Source: UBA2402 sp037139735 (GTDB lineage: Bacteria > Planctomycetota > Phycisphaerae > Phycisphaerales > UBA1924). Taken from it: a stretch of DNA of 33,395 bases. Made by a program: the position numbers and the translations under genes. Positions 1 to 8,064 of this stretch are shown here, piece by piece. The DNA is taken from contig JBAXFU010000030.1 of assembly GCA_037139735.1 (NCBI GenBank), positions 1-33,395 of the forward strand. The letters run 5' to 3'. The notes under the pieces were generated by a model. It saw only the letters and a list, made by a program, of their open reading frames with translations, had not been told where the DNA came from and made no database searches. Every line of letters begins with the position of its first letter. The stretch's first letter is position 1.

Positions 1-40
1 TGCGCCCACGGCTCAACGAAGGGACGCCCTTCGGGCTGGC
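1..40 (-). repeat. Dispersed structured repeat, copy 1 (cut by window edge)
   Basis: Read on the minus strand, this segment carries the blocks GCCAGCCC (40-33), GGGCGTCCC (29-21) and CGTTGAGCC (18-10), in the same order as in the copy at 26126-26195. It begins 30 bp past the stop of the DinB-like gene and runs off the window edge, so its full length is unknown. GCCC-GAA-GGGC can fold as a small hairpin. Confidence 0.55.
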
Positions 41-69
41 GACACGGGCGCGAACGCGGCGACGACCGA

Positions 70-579
70 TCACGCCGGCTGAGCAGTTCGTTCACGACCC
101 CAGAGGATCCACGACGAATCGGGCAGCGAGCGGCCCATCGAGCGGAACATGAACGAAAGCTGCGCGTTGTGGTAGAGGGCGTGCGTGGGCACCTGCATGA
201 TCGCGTCGCCCGCCTTCTGGCGGAAGACGCGGCCGTCGCGGTGTCGCTCGACCACGCGATCGAGTTCGGCGGGCGTGAGTCGCGCGAGATACGCGTCCCA
301 GCGGGCGCGGGTCGCCGCGAGGTGGGCGCGGATGGCGGCAAGGTCGGGCAGGTCGGCGGGCTGGGGCATGACCACGCCCGCGTCGTCGCCCTCGAGCACG
401 CAGATCCAGATGCGTTCCGCGCCGGCGAGGTGCACCAGCGTGGCGTGCACGCTGCCGATGCCGATGGGGAACGCGCGGTGCAACTCCTCGTGCGAGAGGC
501 CGTCGCACGCGTCGAGCGTCCGACCGATGAGCCAGCGGAGCCAGGCGTGCGCATCGCGACAGGTGTTGCAGGGGTCCAT
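70..579 (-). CDS. DinB/YfiT-like four-helix metal-binding protein
   Basis: This 169-residue protein fits the DinB superfamily, whose members are small four-helix-bundle proteins. Many bind a metal through three histidines and act as thiol-dependent transferases or stress proteins. The likely ligands are visible: H50 in LVHLAGAERIW, and H133 plus H137 in THALYHNAQL, the typical spacing for the family. An N-terminal CxxC (C4, C7) is also present. The start is supported by TACCGT lying 5 nt before the ATG, the same arrangement seen at other transcription-unit starts here. The gene stands alone, divergent from purL, with a structured repeat just past its stop. The substrate cannot be deduced. Confidence 0.8.
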   Translation of the reverse strand: MDPCNTCRDAHAWLRWLIGRTLDACDGLSHEELHRAFPIGIGSVHATLVHLAGAERIWICVLEGDDAGVVMPQPADLPDLAAIRAHLAATRARWDAYLARLTPAELDRVVERHRDGRVFRQKAGDAIMQVPTHALYHNAQLSFMFRSMGRSLPDSSWILWGRERTAQPA

Positions 580-584
580 GGGGG

Positions 585-590
585 ACGGTA
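585..590 (-). promoter_or_regulatory. Putative -10 hexamer TACCGT, leaderless spacing
   Basis: TACCGT ends 5 nt before the ATG of the DinB-like gene. A transcript initiated from it would begin at or next to the start codon. Confidence 0.4.
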
Positions 591-629
591 GCGCACCAGG
601 GCTTTGGCAAATCGGTCGGAGGGTGTTTG

Positions 630-760
630 GATCGCGAAGCGATCACCGTGAGTAGCCGGTGGTGGCGGCGTTTCGCCGCCACCACCGGACCTGCGGGCGC
701 TGGTGGATGAACCCCGAAGGGGTTGCCGCCGGGCGGCTCTGGCCAACCCCATCGGGTTCG
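630..760. repeat. Chain of short perfect hairpins in a 304-bp gene-free gap
   Basis: The space between the DinB-like gene and purL (580-883) has no convincing gene. It holds a run of palindromes: GATCGC-GAA-GCGATC at 630-644, a 15-bp perfect stem with a TTT loop at 656-688, and AACCCC-GAA-GGGGTT at 710-724. The strand GGGGTTG (719-725) can instead pair with CAACCCC (744-750), and AACCC (745-749) can pair with GGGTT (754-758), giving mutually exclusive stems. The purL promoter candidate lies downstream at 870, so the array is probably outside the purL message. No function is assigned. Confidence 0.55.
656..688. repeat. Perfect 15-bp inverted repeat with 3-nt loop
   Basis: The arms at 656-670 and 674-688 are exact reverse complements separated by TTT. 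The stem is almost entirely G and C. It sits between two divergent genes, so it is not a terminator for either. It resembles a REP-type palindrome, though no second copy was found in the window. Confidence 0.7.
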
Positions 761-869
761 ATGTCGCCGTCGATGGCCGGAAGGCACATGCCCGGTTCGG
801 CTATCTCCAGTGACGTCAGGCGATCGCTTTCCGATTGGTGTGTGCTCGAGGCATGCGCCCATTCGCTCC

Positions 870-875
870 TATCCT
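870..875 (+). promoter_or_regulatory. Putative -10 hexamer TATCCT, leaderless spacing (purL)
   Basis: TATCCT lies 8 nt before the ATG at 884. It supports that start over the far-upstream GTG at 659. No clear TTGACA-like -35 box is seen. Confidence 0.5.
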
Positions 876-883
876 GCGGCATC

Positions 884-3862
884 ATGTCGACACTGCATCG
901 CATCGAGGTCAGGACCCGTCAGGGAGCGTCGGATCCGCGGGCGGAATCGGTTCATCGGCGCGCGAAGGCGGCGGGTCTTTCGGTGGCCTCGGTGAGCAGC
1001 GCGAAGGTCTACCTGCTCGAGGGTGGGCTCGGCGCCGAGGCGTTGGGCAAGGCGGCATCGGGTCTGTTGGCCGACCCGGTCGTCGAGGTGGCCACGCTGG
1101 GTCAGGCGCCTGCGTCGGGTGCGGCGGTGATCGAGGTGCATCCGTTGCCGGGCGTGATGGATCCCGCGGCACAATCGGTGCGGGAGGGGCTCAAGACGCT
1201 GCTGGGCGTGGACGTGGCGGTGTCGACGGGGGTTCGCTACGACCTGACGGGCGTGGGGGTGGATGACGCCCACGCGTTCGCGAGCCGCGAACTGGCCAAC
1301 GGCGTGGTGCACCAGATCACCAAGGGCGCGTGGACGCCTGCGCACCTTCCCAAGGGGCACGAGTACGAGTTGAAGGTGGGGCAGGTGGCTCTGCGCGACC
1401 TGACGGACGAGCAGTTGACGAAGTTGTCGCGCGAGGCGCACCTCTTCCTGAGTCTGGAGGAGATGAAGACGATCCAGGCCGAGTACCGGCGGCTGGGTCG
1501 CGAGCCGCGGGACATCGAGCTCGAGACGCTGGCGCAGACATGGTCGGAGCACTGCGTGCACAAGACGCTCAAGAGCCGCGTGCGGTATCGCGAGCAGGGC
1601 GGCGCGGGGGTGATGAACCTTGCGGGCCGCGCGGGGCACGCGACCGAGCCCGACGGCTCGGTGGTGATCGACAACCTCCTGAAGCGGACGGTGGCGGCGG
1701 CGACGTTCGACCTGATTGAGCAGGGCATCGACTGGACGCTCTCGGTCTTCAAGGACAACTCGGGCGTCATCGCGCTGGACGACACGTGGGGCGTGTGCAT
1801 CAAGGTGGAGACGCACAACCACCCCAGCGCGCTCGAGCCCTACGGCGGGAGCGCGACGGGGATCGGCGGGTGCATCCGCGACATCATCGGCACGGGCCTT
1901 GGCGCCAAGCCCATCGCGAGCACGGACGTCTTCTGCGTGGGCTTCCCGAACGCGTGGGGCGAAGGGGCCGCGGCGTTGCCTCCGGGCACGCTGCACCCAA
2001 GGCGCATCCCGACGGACGTGGTGAGCGGCGTGCGCGACTACGGCAACCGCATGGGCATTCCGACGGTGAACGGCGCGGTGCACTTCAACGACCGCTTCGT
2101 GGGCAACCCCTTGGTCTTCTGCGGGTGCATCGGGCTGATTCCGCGGACGCACGTCAAGGGCGGCGCGAAGGCGGGCGACCGGATCATCGCGCTGGGAGGC
2201 CGCACGGGCCGAGACGGCATTCACGGCGCGACGTTCTCGTCGGCGGAGCTGGAGTCGACGGCGGCGTCGGAGTTCTCGCACGCGGTGCAGATCGGCAACG
2301 CGATCGAGGAGAAGCGGACGCTCGACGCGATCCTGCGGGCGCGGGCGGCGGGGCTCTATCACGGCATCACCGACTGCGGCGCGGGGGGCTTCTCGTCGGC
2401 GGTGGGCGAGATGGGCGCGGAGCTGGGCGCGCAGGTCGAGCTCGAGCGTGCGCCGCTGAAGTACGCGGGCCTCTCGTACACCGAGATCTGGATCAGCGAG
2501 GCGCAGGAGCGGATGGTGCTGGCGGTGGCGCCCGACAAGGTGCCCGCCATGGCGAAGATCTGCGAGGAGGAGGGCGTGGAGCTGGCCGACCTTGGCGTCT
2601 TCGGGACGCCGGGGGCCGAGCTCATCCTGCGGTACAAGGGCGTCGAGGTGGGGCGGATGCCGATGCGGCTGCTGCACGAGGGCATCCCGCAGCCGCTGCG
2701 TCAGGCGACGTGGGTTGCGCCCAAGGCCGAAACCGCGCCGGTGAACGCGCCCGCGACCGGCGAGGCGTTGCGTTCGCTCCTGTCGCACCCCAACATCGCG
2801 AGCAAGCACTGGATCGTGCGTCAGTACGATCACGAGGTGCAGGGCAACACGGTGGTCAAGCCGCTGTGCGGGCCGGGCGGGCGCGGGCCCAGCGACGCGG
2901 CGGTGATCGAGCCGGTGGCCGGCAGCGGCCGCGGCATCGCGCTGGGGTGCGGCCTTCAGATCCACGGCGGCGTGCCCTCGACGCGTCACGTGTCGCAGCG
3001 TCCGTACGGCGGCGACCCGTACCTCACGACGCTGGCGGGCATCGACGAGTGCGTGCGCAACCTCGTGTGCACGGGCGCGGATCCGACCCGCATCGCCATC
3101 CTCGACAACTTCTGCTGGCCCAGCTGCGAGAAGCCGGAGAACCTCGGCACGCTCGTTCGTGCGGCCGAGGCGTGCTACGACGGCGCGATGGCGTATCGCA
3201 CGCCCTTTGTCAGCGGCAAGGACTCGCTCAACAACCAGCTCCGCTACGAGGACGCCGCGACGGGCGAGAAGCGGGTGATCGAGATTCCGCCCACGCTGCT
3301 CATCACCGGCATGGGCATTGTGAACGACGTCAACAAGAGCGTGACCATGGACGCCAAGCACGCCGGCGACGTGCTGCTCCTGGTGGGCGTCACCACCGGC
3401 GACATCGGCGGGAGTCACTTCGCGCAGCTCTTTGGCGACAACGGCGCGCCCTTCCCCCGCACCGATCTCAAGGCCGGTCCGGCGACCGCCAAGGCTGTCG
3501 CCGCGTGCATCGCGCAGGGGCTCGTGAAGGCGGCCCACGACTGCTCCGACGGCGGCCTGCTGGTGGCCGTGGCGGAGATGCTCATCGCCACCACCGGGGG
3601 CGGGAAGGCGCTGGGCGCCGCGTTGTCGATCGAACCTGGCGCCCTCGCGGCGTGGGAGTTGGCCTTCGCCGAGAACCCAAGCCGCTACGTGCTGGAGGTG
3701 GCGGCGGCGGACGTGGCGAAGGTGCGGGCCGCGCTGGGGAGCATCGCGTGCGCCACGCTCGGCGTCGTCGACGAGACGGGCGTGCTCGCGTGGCCGCAGG
3801 CCTCGGTGCACGAGCCGGTCGAGGGGTTGGCGAAGGCGTGGTTGACGCCCTTGGCGTGGTGA
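884..3862 (+). CDS. purL: Phosphoribosylformylglycinamidine synthase, PurS-PurS-PurL fusion
   Basis: This 992-residue enzyme catalyses the ATP- and glutamine-dependent conversion of FGAR to FGAM in de novo purine synthesis. The N-terminus holds two PurS-like halves: about 1-75, ending in LADPVVEVATLG, and about 83-155, with LPGVMDP and ELANGVVHQI. Two AIR-synthase-like halves follow. TWSEHCVHK and THNHPSALEPYGGSATGIGG (H311, H313) are hallmark FGAM synthase sequences. There is no C-terminal glutaminase domain, so a separate PurQ must supply ammonia; none is in the window. The architecture is that of large PurL without its amidotransferase. The ORF stays open back to 659, but that extension is hairpin-rich intergenic DNA. 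The start at 884 matches both the PurS fold and the TATCCT element. Confidence 0.93.
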   Translation: MSTLHRIEVRTRQGASDPRAESVHRRAKAAGLSVASVSSAKVYLLEGGLGAEALGKAASGLLADPVVEVATLGQAPASGAAVIEVHPLPGVMDPAAQSVREGLKTLLGVDVAVSTGVRYDLTGVGVDDAHAFASRELANGVVHQITKGAWTPAHLPKGHEYELKVGQVALRDLTDEQLTKLSREAHLFLSLEEMKTIQAEYRRLGREPRDIELETLAQTWSEHCVHKTLKSRVRYREQGGAGVMNLAGRAGHATEPDGSVVIDNLLKRTVAAATFDLIEQGIDWTLSVFKDNSGVIALDDTWGVCIKVETHNHPSALEPYGGSATGIGGCIRDIIGTGLGAKPIASTDVFCVGFPNAWGEGAAALPPGTLHPRRIPTDVVSGVRDYGNRMGIPTVNGAVHFNDRFVGNPLVFCGCIGLIPRTHVKGGAKAGDRIIALGGRTGRDGIHGATFSSAELESTAASEFSHAVQIGNAIEEKRTLDAILRARAAGLYHGITDCGAGGFSSAVGEMGAELGAQVELERAPLKYAGLSYTEIWISEAQERMVLAVAPDKVPAMAKICEEEGVELADLGVFGTPGAELILRYKGVEVGRMPMRLLHEGIPQPLRQATWVAPKAETAPVNAPATGEALRSLLSHPNIASKHWIVRQYDHEVQGNTVVKPLCGPGGRGPSDAAVIEPVAGSGRGIALGCGLQIHGGVPSTRHVSQRPYGGDPYLTTLAGIDECVRNLVCTGADPTRIAILDNFCWPSCEKPENLGTLVRAAEACYDGAMAYRTPFVSGKDSLNNQLRYEDAATGEKRVIEIPPTLLITGMGIVNDVNKSVTMDAKHAGDVLLLVGVTTGDIGGSHFAQLFGDNGAPFPRTDLKAGPATAKAVAACIAQGLVKAAHDCSDGGLLVAVAEMLIATTGGGKALGAALSIEPGALAAWELAFAENPSRYVLEVAAADVAKVRAALGSIACATLGVVDETGVLAWPQASVHEPVEGLAKAWLTPLAW

Positions 3863-3880
3863 GCGGGGGGCGAGGTTTCG

Positions 3881-6361
3881 TCACGGCGTCGTGCCGGCCC
3901 ACTTGGCCGCTTGGGCGGGCTTGTCCCAGTCTTCGTACATCTGGCGCAGGCAGGCGCGGGCGAGATCGATCTGGCCGGGGTCGGCGTTGGGGAGTTTCTT
4001 CAGGCCGTCGTGCCATTCGATGAGCACGGGCTCGGCCCTGTCGAAGCGGCCCATCTTGTAGTAGACACGGCCGAGGTTCGCGAGCGTGGAGAGGCGGGGG
4101 GCGTTGCCCTCGCCCGAGGCCGCGGCGTGGATGGCGGCCGCCTCGACCAGCAGCGGTTCGGCCTCGCGGAAGCGGCCTTCGATGGCGTGCAGTCCGGCGA
4201 GGAGGTCGAGGCACTGGGCGGCTGCCGCGGAGCGGTCGCCGAAGACGCGTCGGCGGGCGGCGAGCGCGTCGGCGGCCACGGTCAAGGCCCGTTCGCGATC
4301 GCCCGAGGCCGTGAGCATGTGCGCGTACTGGTAGAGCGCGTCGGCGACGACGGGGTGGTCGGGTTCCTTCATGGCCGCCCGGCGGGCCATGCACTCCTCG
4401 AAGAGTTCGCCCGCCTGCGACCAGTCGGCGCGGGAGGATTGCCAGGTGGCTTGCGCGAGCGTGGTGATCGATTCCAGCAGGTCGACGTTGTCGGGGCCGA
4501 GCGTGCCGCGGCGGATGGCGAGGGCCTCTCGCAGCGGGCCGAGGGCGCGATCGAAGTCGGCGTTGTGCACCAGGACGAGCCCCAGCGAGTTGAGGCTCGA
4601 GGCGACTTCGACGCTGCCTTCGCCCGCGAGGCGACGGCGCGTGTCGAGGGAGGCCTGGAGCAGGTCGAGGGCCTCGGCGAGTTGGTTCGGGCCGGACAAG
4701 CCCAGCGCGCGGCCGAGGAGTTCATTCACGGTGGCCGCGCCGAGGAGGTCCTTGGCGAACGAATCGCGGTTGATCGCCGCGGCGCGGCGGAGGTGGATGG
4801 CGGCCTTGGCGAAGGAGCCCAGTTCGCTGTACGCGCGGCCGAGCAGGAGGCGCACCTCGCGCTCGACCATGGGTTGGTCGGCCAGGCGGCCTTGCGAGAG
4901 CTCGATCTCGGCCTGATCGAGCATGTAGGTGCGGCTCACTTCGCGGCCGCGTGCCGCCCCGGGGGTGATGGCGCCGAGCATGCGGGCCATGAAGTTCTTG
5001 GCGGCTTCGGCGGCCTGGCGTTGGCGGCGTTCGTTCTCGCCGCTGAGTTCGGCGGCGGCCTTGAGTTGGCTGGTGCGGAACTGCTCTTCCTCGACCTGCT
5101 GGCGTTGGCGACGCTCGAAGAGGGCGTAGGAGCCCGACGACGCGCCGACGATGACGAGGGCCAACGCGGCGACCGCGCCGACGACGACGGCCTTGTGGCG
5201 GGCGGCCCAGCGGCGGAAGACATAGACGCGGCTGCTGCGCCGGGCGTTGATGGCCTCGCCCGCGAGATGGTGGCGAAGGTCGGCGAGGAGCGCGCCGGCG
5301 GATTGGTAGCGGCGTTCGGGTTCCTTGGCGAGGCAGTGTTCGACGATGACGGCGAGGTCTTCGTCGGCCTCGGGCAGCGCGTCGCGGAGGGGCGCGGGGG
5401 GCTCGTTGACGACGTGGTCGATGACTTCCGCGAAAGAGCCCGACACGTCGTAGGGCATGCGGCCGGTGAGCAGTTCGTGGAAGATGACGCCCAGGGCGTA
5501 GACGTCGGTGCGGGTGTCGATGAGGTCGGGCCTGCCTCCGAGTTGTTCGGGGGCGGCGTAGGCGAGCGTGCCGGCGAACTCGCCCTCCTGCGTGACGGCC
5601 GTGGCCGCGCGGGCGCGGGGAGCCACGGCGCGGTCGGCCTGGGCGGCGTCGTGCAGCTTGGCGATGCCGAAGTCGACGATGCGCGGGCGGCCGTCGGCGT
5701 CGACGAGGATGTTGGCGGGCTTGAGGTCGCGGTGAATGACGCCTCGCTGGTGGGCGTAGTGCACGGCGTCGATGACCTGCAGGAAGAGCTCGACGACGGC
5801 GGCGATGCGATTCCTCGGCGCGAGGGTCGCGAGCGATTCGCTCCACTGGTCGAGCGTGCGGCCCTCGATGTACTCCATCACCAGCGCGAAGCGGCCGCCC
5901 TTGACGGGCATGCTGTCGTGCACGGTGACGATGTTGGGGTGGCGGAGCTGCGAGGCGATCTCGGCCTCGCGCTCGAAGCGGGCGCGTTGGCGGCTGGTGG
6001 CGAACGCGCCTTGCAGCAGCATCTTCACCGCCACATCGCGGCGCGTGCGTTCCTGCGTGGCGAGGTAGACCACGCCTTGTGCGCCGCGGTGGAGTTCGCG
6101 GTGGAGGGTGTACCCGGGCACTTCCTCCCTGGAGGCGAATGGGTCCTCGAAGAGGTCCTCGCCGGGGCGCAACTCGCTCTTGAACTCGCCGAGAAAGCGT
6201 TGGTTCTCCCGCACCTCGTCGACGATCGAGCGGCATCGCTCGCACGATGCCACGTGCGAGGCGACGGCGATGTCGCCACCGTCTGCCGCCTGCGCGAAGG
6301 CCTCGAGCGTCGAGGCGCCGGGGCAGTCGCGGGCGGGGATCTGGTCTGCGTCGGTGGGCAT
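3881..6361 (-). CDS. Membrane Ser/Thr protein kinase with N-terminal zinc-finger motif and TPR region
   Basis: This 826-residue kinase begins with an HxxxCxxC motif (H36, C40, C43) of the kind found in zinc-binding anti-sigma factors. The protein kinase domain spans about 84-365: K113 in VAVK, HRDLKPAN (H210-N217), DFG (230-232) and APE (270-272). The glycine loop reads HRGAQGVVY, so the first glycine is replaced. One membrane span lies at about 391-412, followed by a Q/E/R-rich coiled coil (about 414-460) and tetratricopeptide repeats to the end. By topology the TPR region would lie outside the cytoplasm. The gene starts 16 bp after the sigma factor stop with no promoter-like hexamer between, so the two are probably co-transcribed. 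I infer it controls the sigma factor. It converges on purL with an 18-bp gap. Confidence 0.92.
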   Translation of the reverse strand: MPTDADQIPARDCPGASTLEAFAQAADGGDIAVASHVASCERCRSIVDEVRENQRFLGEFKSELRPGEDLFEDPFASREEVPGYTLHRELHRGAQGVVYLATQERTRRDVAVKMLLQGAFATSRQRARFEREAEIASQLRHPNIVTVHDSMPVKGGRFALVMEYIEGRTLDQWSESLATLAPRNRIAAVVELFLQVIDAVHYAHQRGVIHRDLKPANILVDADGRPRIVDFGIAKLHDAAQADRAVAPRARAATAVTQEGEFAGTLAYAAPEQLGGRPDLIDTRTDVYALGVIFHELLTGRMPYDVSGSFAEVIDHVVNEPPAPLRDALPEADEDLAVIVEHCLAKEPERRYQSAGALLADLRHHLAGEAINARRSSRVYVFRRWAARHKAVVVGAVAALALVIVGASSGSYALFERRQRQQVEEEQFRTSQLKAAAELSGENERRQRQAAEAAKNFMARMLGAITPGAARGREVSRTYMLDQAEIELSQGRLADQPMVEREVRLLLGRAYSELGSFAKAAIHLRRAAAINRDSFAKDLLGAATVNELLGRALGLSGPNQLAEALDLLQASLDTRRRLAGEGSVEVASSLNSLGLVLVHNADFDRALGPLREALAIRRGTLGPDNVDLLESITTLAQATWQSSRADWSQAGELFEECMARRAAMKEPDHPVVADALYQYAHMLTASGDRERALTVAADALAARRRVFGDRSAAAAQCLDLLAGLHAIEGRFREAEPLLVEAAAIHAAASGEGNAPRLSTLANLGRVYYKMGRFDRAEPVLIEWHDGLKKLPNADPGQIDLARACLRQMYEDWDKPAQAAKWAGTTP

Positions 6362-6377
6362 GCGGCCAGGCGAGGGG

Positions 6378-7016
6378 TCAGTCTTCCTTGTAGACGTCGT
6401 CGAGTTGGGCGACGATGTCGCGGAGGCGCTTGGTGACGCGGTTCTTGGCGACGTAGACCTCGTCGACGCTCATGTTGCACTCGCGGGCGGCGGCGTCGCT
6501 GGGCACGCCGCGGATGGCGGTGAGCTCGAAGGCGCGGATGGTGTTGTCGTTGGTCTTGGATTCTTCACGGAGCTTGGTGAGGGCGAGGGCGAGGATGGCT
6601 TGGCGGCGTTCGGTCTCCCATGCAGCGTCGTCGGCGGCAGGATCTTGCACGGCCTCGGGTGGGCGAGCGCCTTCGACCTGTTCGAAGGCGGACTGTCCGC
6701 GCCAATCGCGGCGTCGGCCGCCGCTGCGGTGCATGTCCATGGCGCGGTTGCGGGCGATGGAGATGAGCCAGGAGCTGAGGCGTCCCTTGCCACGTTCATA
6801 GCGGCCGGCGCGGTAGTCGCGGACAAACTCGGCGAGGGCCTGCTGGGCGACGTCGGCGGCGTCTTCTTCCTGGAGTCCGAGCTTTCGGGCAAAGCCGTGG
6901 AGGATGGGGCGATAGCGGGCGTCGAACTCCTGCCAGACCGGGGCGTTGGCGGCGTCCTTGAGGGAGTCGAGGAGGGTGGTGGTGGTGGTTTGGCCGTGGC
7001 GGGGGGAGGCAGCCAT
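6378..7016 (-). CDS. ECF-like RNA polymerase sigma factor
   Basis: This 212-residue protein has an ECF sigma layout. Region 2 covers about 28-100 (FDARYRPILHGFARKLG, then DVAQQALAEFVRDYRAGRYE, then GRLSSWLISIARNRAMD). A charged linker follows. Region 4 covers about 136-203, with a helix-turn-helix around ECNMSVDEVYVAKNRVTKRL. It is the first gene of a pair with the membrane Ser/Thr kinase 16 bp downstream; ECF-like factors next to such kinases are a known planctomycete theme. The frame stays open far upstream, but the ATG at 7016 begins the family-like sequence and has TACCAT 8 nt before it. There is no separate anti-sigma gene. Confidence 0.9.
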   Translation of the reverse strand: MAASPRHGQTTTTTLLDSLKDAANAPVWQEFDARYRPILHGFARKLGLQEEDAADVAQQALAEFVRDYRAGRYERGKGRLSSWLISIARNRAMDMHRSGGRRRDWRGQSAFEQVEGARPPEAVQDPAADDAAWETERRQAILALALTKLREESKTNDNTIRAFELTAIRGVPSDAAARECNMSVDEVYVAKNRVTKRLRDIVAQLDDVYKED

Positions 7017-7024
7017 GCGACGGG

Positions 7025-7030
7025 ATGGTA
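7025..7030 (-). promoter_or_regulatory. Putative -10 hexamer TACCAT, leaderless spacing (sigma factor)
   Basis: TACCAT lies 8 nt before the sigma factor ATG. It would drive the sigma factor/kinase pair. Confidence 0.45.
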
Positions 7031-7087
7031 TTGGGGGGCTGGGCGGGGGCTTGGGCTGGCAGGCACGCGCAAGTTGGCGTTTGTTGG

Positions 7088-7165
7088 CCAGCCTGCCCTG
7101 CAGCCCGTCAGGGCGTCCCCAGAAGAGCCGGGGTGCGCGGCGAGTCTTCGAGCAAGCCCCCGGCA
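7088..7165 (+). repeat. Dispersed structured repeat, copy 2
   Basis: Conserved blocks in order are GCCAGCC (7088-7094), GGGCGTCCCC (7112-7121), GAGCCGGGGTGCGC (7126-7139) and AAGCCCCCGGC (7155-7165). The same blocks recur in order at 26126-26195, while the DNA between them differs. GCCGGGG (7128-7134) pairs with CCCCGGC (7159-7165). It lies in the 220-bp gap between the sigma factor start and the esterase stop; nothing else recognisable was seen in that gap. Confidence 0.65.
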
Positions 7166-7236
7166 CGGGTGTTGGGTTGCGCGGGGCGGGCTGGCGTGGC
7201 GCGGACCGGCGCGGGCTTGGCCGTGGTGTCGCGTCG

Positions 7237-7992
7237 TCAGGGCGTCTGCGGACGCTGCCACTTGAGGAACCAGCCGGGCAGGTTGGGTTCGGCGTAGGCA
7301 CGGTCCCAGGAGTTGTGGTCGACGCCGGGGTATTCGGTGGCGATGAGGTTCGGCGCGTGGGCGGCTTGCAGGGCTTGCACCATGGCGCGGGTTTGTTCGA
7401 CCTTGATGACCGGGTCGGCGTCGCCGTGGAAGCACCAGATGGGGGTGGAGGTGAGGGGTGGGGCGAGGGTGGCGGGGTCGCCGTAGCCGCAGATCGGGGC
7501 GATGGCGGCCCAGATGGTGGGGTTGGCGGCGGCGATGGCCCAGGTGCCGTGGCCGCCTTGCGAGAGGCCGGTGAGGTAGGTGCGGGTGGGGTCGGTGGGG
7601 AGTTCCTTGCGGGTGGCCTCGAGGGTGGCCATGACCAGGGGCGTGTACTCCTCCCATTGACGTTGGGGGTCTGGCTTTTGGGGGAAGATGACGACGAAGG
7701 GCCAGCGGGCGGCATCGTTCATGATGGCGCGGCCGATGCCTTGGGCGACGGGTTTCCAGGCGTCGCTGCCGCACTCGCCGCGGCCGTGGAGGAACATGAT
7801 GACGGGGGCGGGGGTGGGGGCGTCGCGGGGGATGTAGACGACGTAGCGGTGGAGGGTGCCGCCCAGCGTGAGGGCGCGTTCGTGGAAGCCGGGGGATGCG
7901 GGGGCGGCGTCGGCGGGGCGGGTCATGGTGGAGGAGCAGGCGGGGAGGGCGAGGGCGATGAGGAGGAAGGCGACCAGTCGCAAGGCGGGCAT
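7237..7992 (-). CDS. Lipoprotein alpha/beta-hydrolase (predicted esterase)
   Basis: This 251-residue protein starts with a lipoprotein signal: a hydrophobic stretch (about 4-16) and a lipobox LPAC with C19, so it is probably membrane-anchored outside the cytoplasm. The remainder is an alpha/beta-hydrolase of the PHB-depolymerase/phospholipase-carboxylesterase kind. MFLHGRGECG forms the oxyanion region, S144 sits in the nucleophile elbow GLSQGG, and D191 or D193 (HGDADPV) and H226 (VDHNSW) complete the triad. The natural ester is unknown. TACGCT lies 6 nt before the ATG and supports the start. The gene diverges from the WXG100-like gene with 72 bp between them. Confidence 0.87.
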   Translation of the reverse strand: MPALRLVAFLLIALALPACSSTMTRPADAAPASPGFHERALTLGGTLHRYVVYIPRDAPTPAPVIMFLHGRGECGSDAWKPVAQGIGRAIMNDAARWPFVVIFPQKPDPQRQWEEYTPLVMATLEATRKELPTDPTRTYLTGLSQGGHGTWAIAAANPTIWAAIAPICGYGDPATLAPPLTSTPIWCFHGDADPVIKVEQTRAMVQALQAAHAPNLIATEYPGVDHNSWDRAYAEPNLPGWFLKWQRPQTP

Positions 7993-7998
7993 GCGGTG

Positions 7999-8004
7999 AG
8001 CGTA
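7999..8004 (-). promoter_or_regulatory. Putative -10 hexamer TACGCT, leaderless spacing (esterase)
   Basis: TACGCT lies 6 nt before the esterase ATG. It shares the 72-bp divergent gap with the TATCCT element at 8054. Confidence 0.45.
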
Positions 8005-8053
8005 CGGGCGTGCTGCGACACCGGTCGGGGCAACCGGGACGGAAGCGAGGCCG

Positions 8054-8059
8054 TATCCT
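8054..8059 (+). promoter_or_regulatory. Putative -10 hexamer TATCCT, leaderless spacing (WXG100-like operon)
   Basis: TATCCT lies 5 nt before the ATG at 8065. It would drive the first three genes of the type VII-like module. Confidence 0.45.
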
Positions 8060-8064
8060 CGTGC

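Noticed and set aside
659..883. N-terminal extension of purL to a GTG at 659
   Set aside because: The extension begins inside a 15-bp palindrome, has no PurS-like sequence, and ignores the TATCCT box 8 nt before the ATG at 884.
643..903. An 86-codon minus-strand frame in the gap before purL
   Set aside because: It overlaps the start of purL and runs through the hairpin array, with no family resemblance.
869..3811. A 980-codon open frame antisense to purL
   Set aside because: The plus strand encodes unmistakable FGAM synthase. The antisense product is compositionally biased and matches nothing I know.
3911..6436. An 841-codon plus-strand frame opposite the kinase gene
   Set aside because: It is valine-, glycine- and glutamate-rich shadow sequence. 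The minus strand has HRDLKPAN and DFG.
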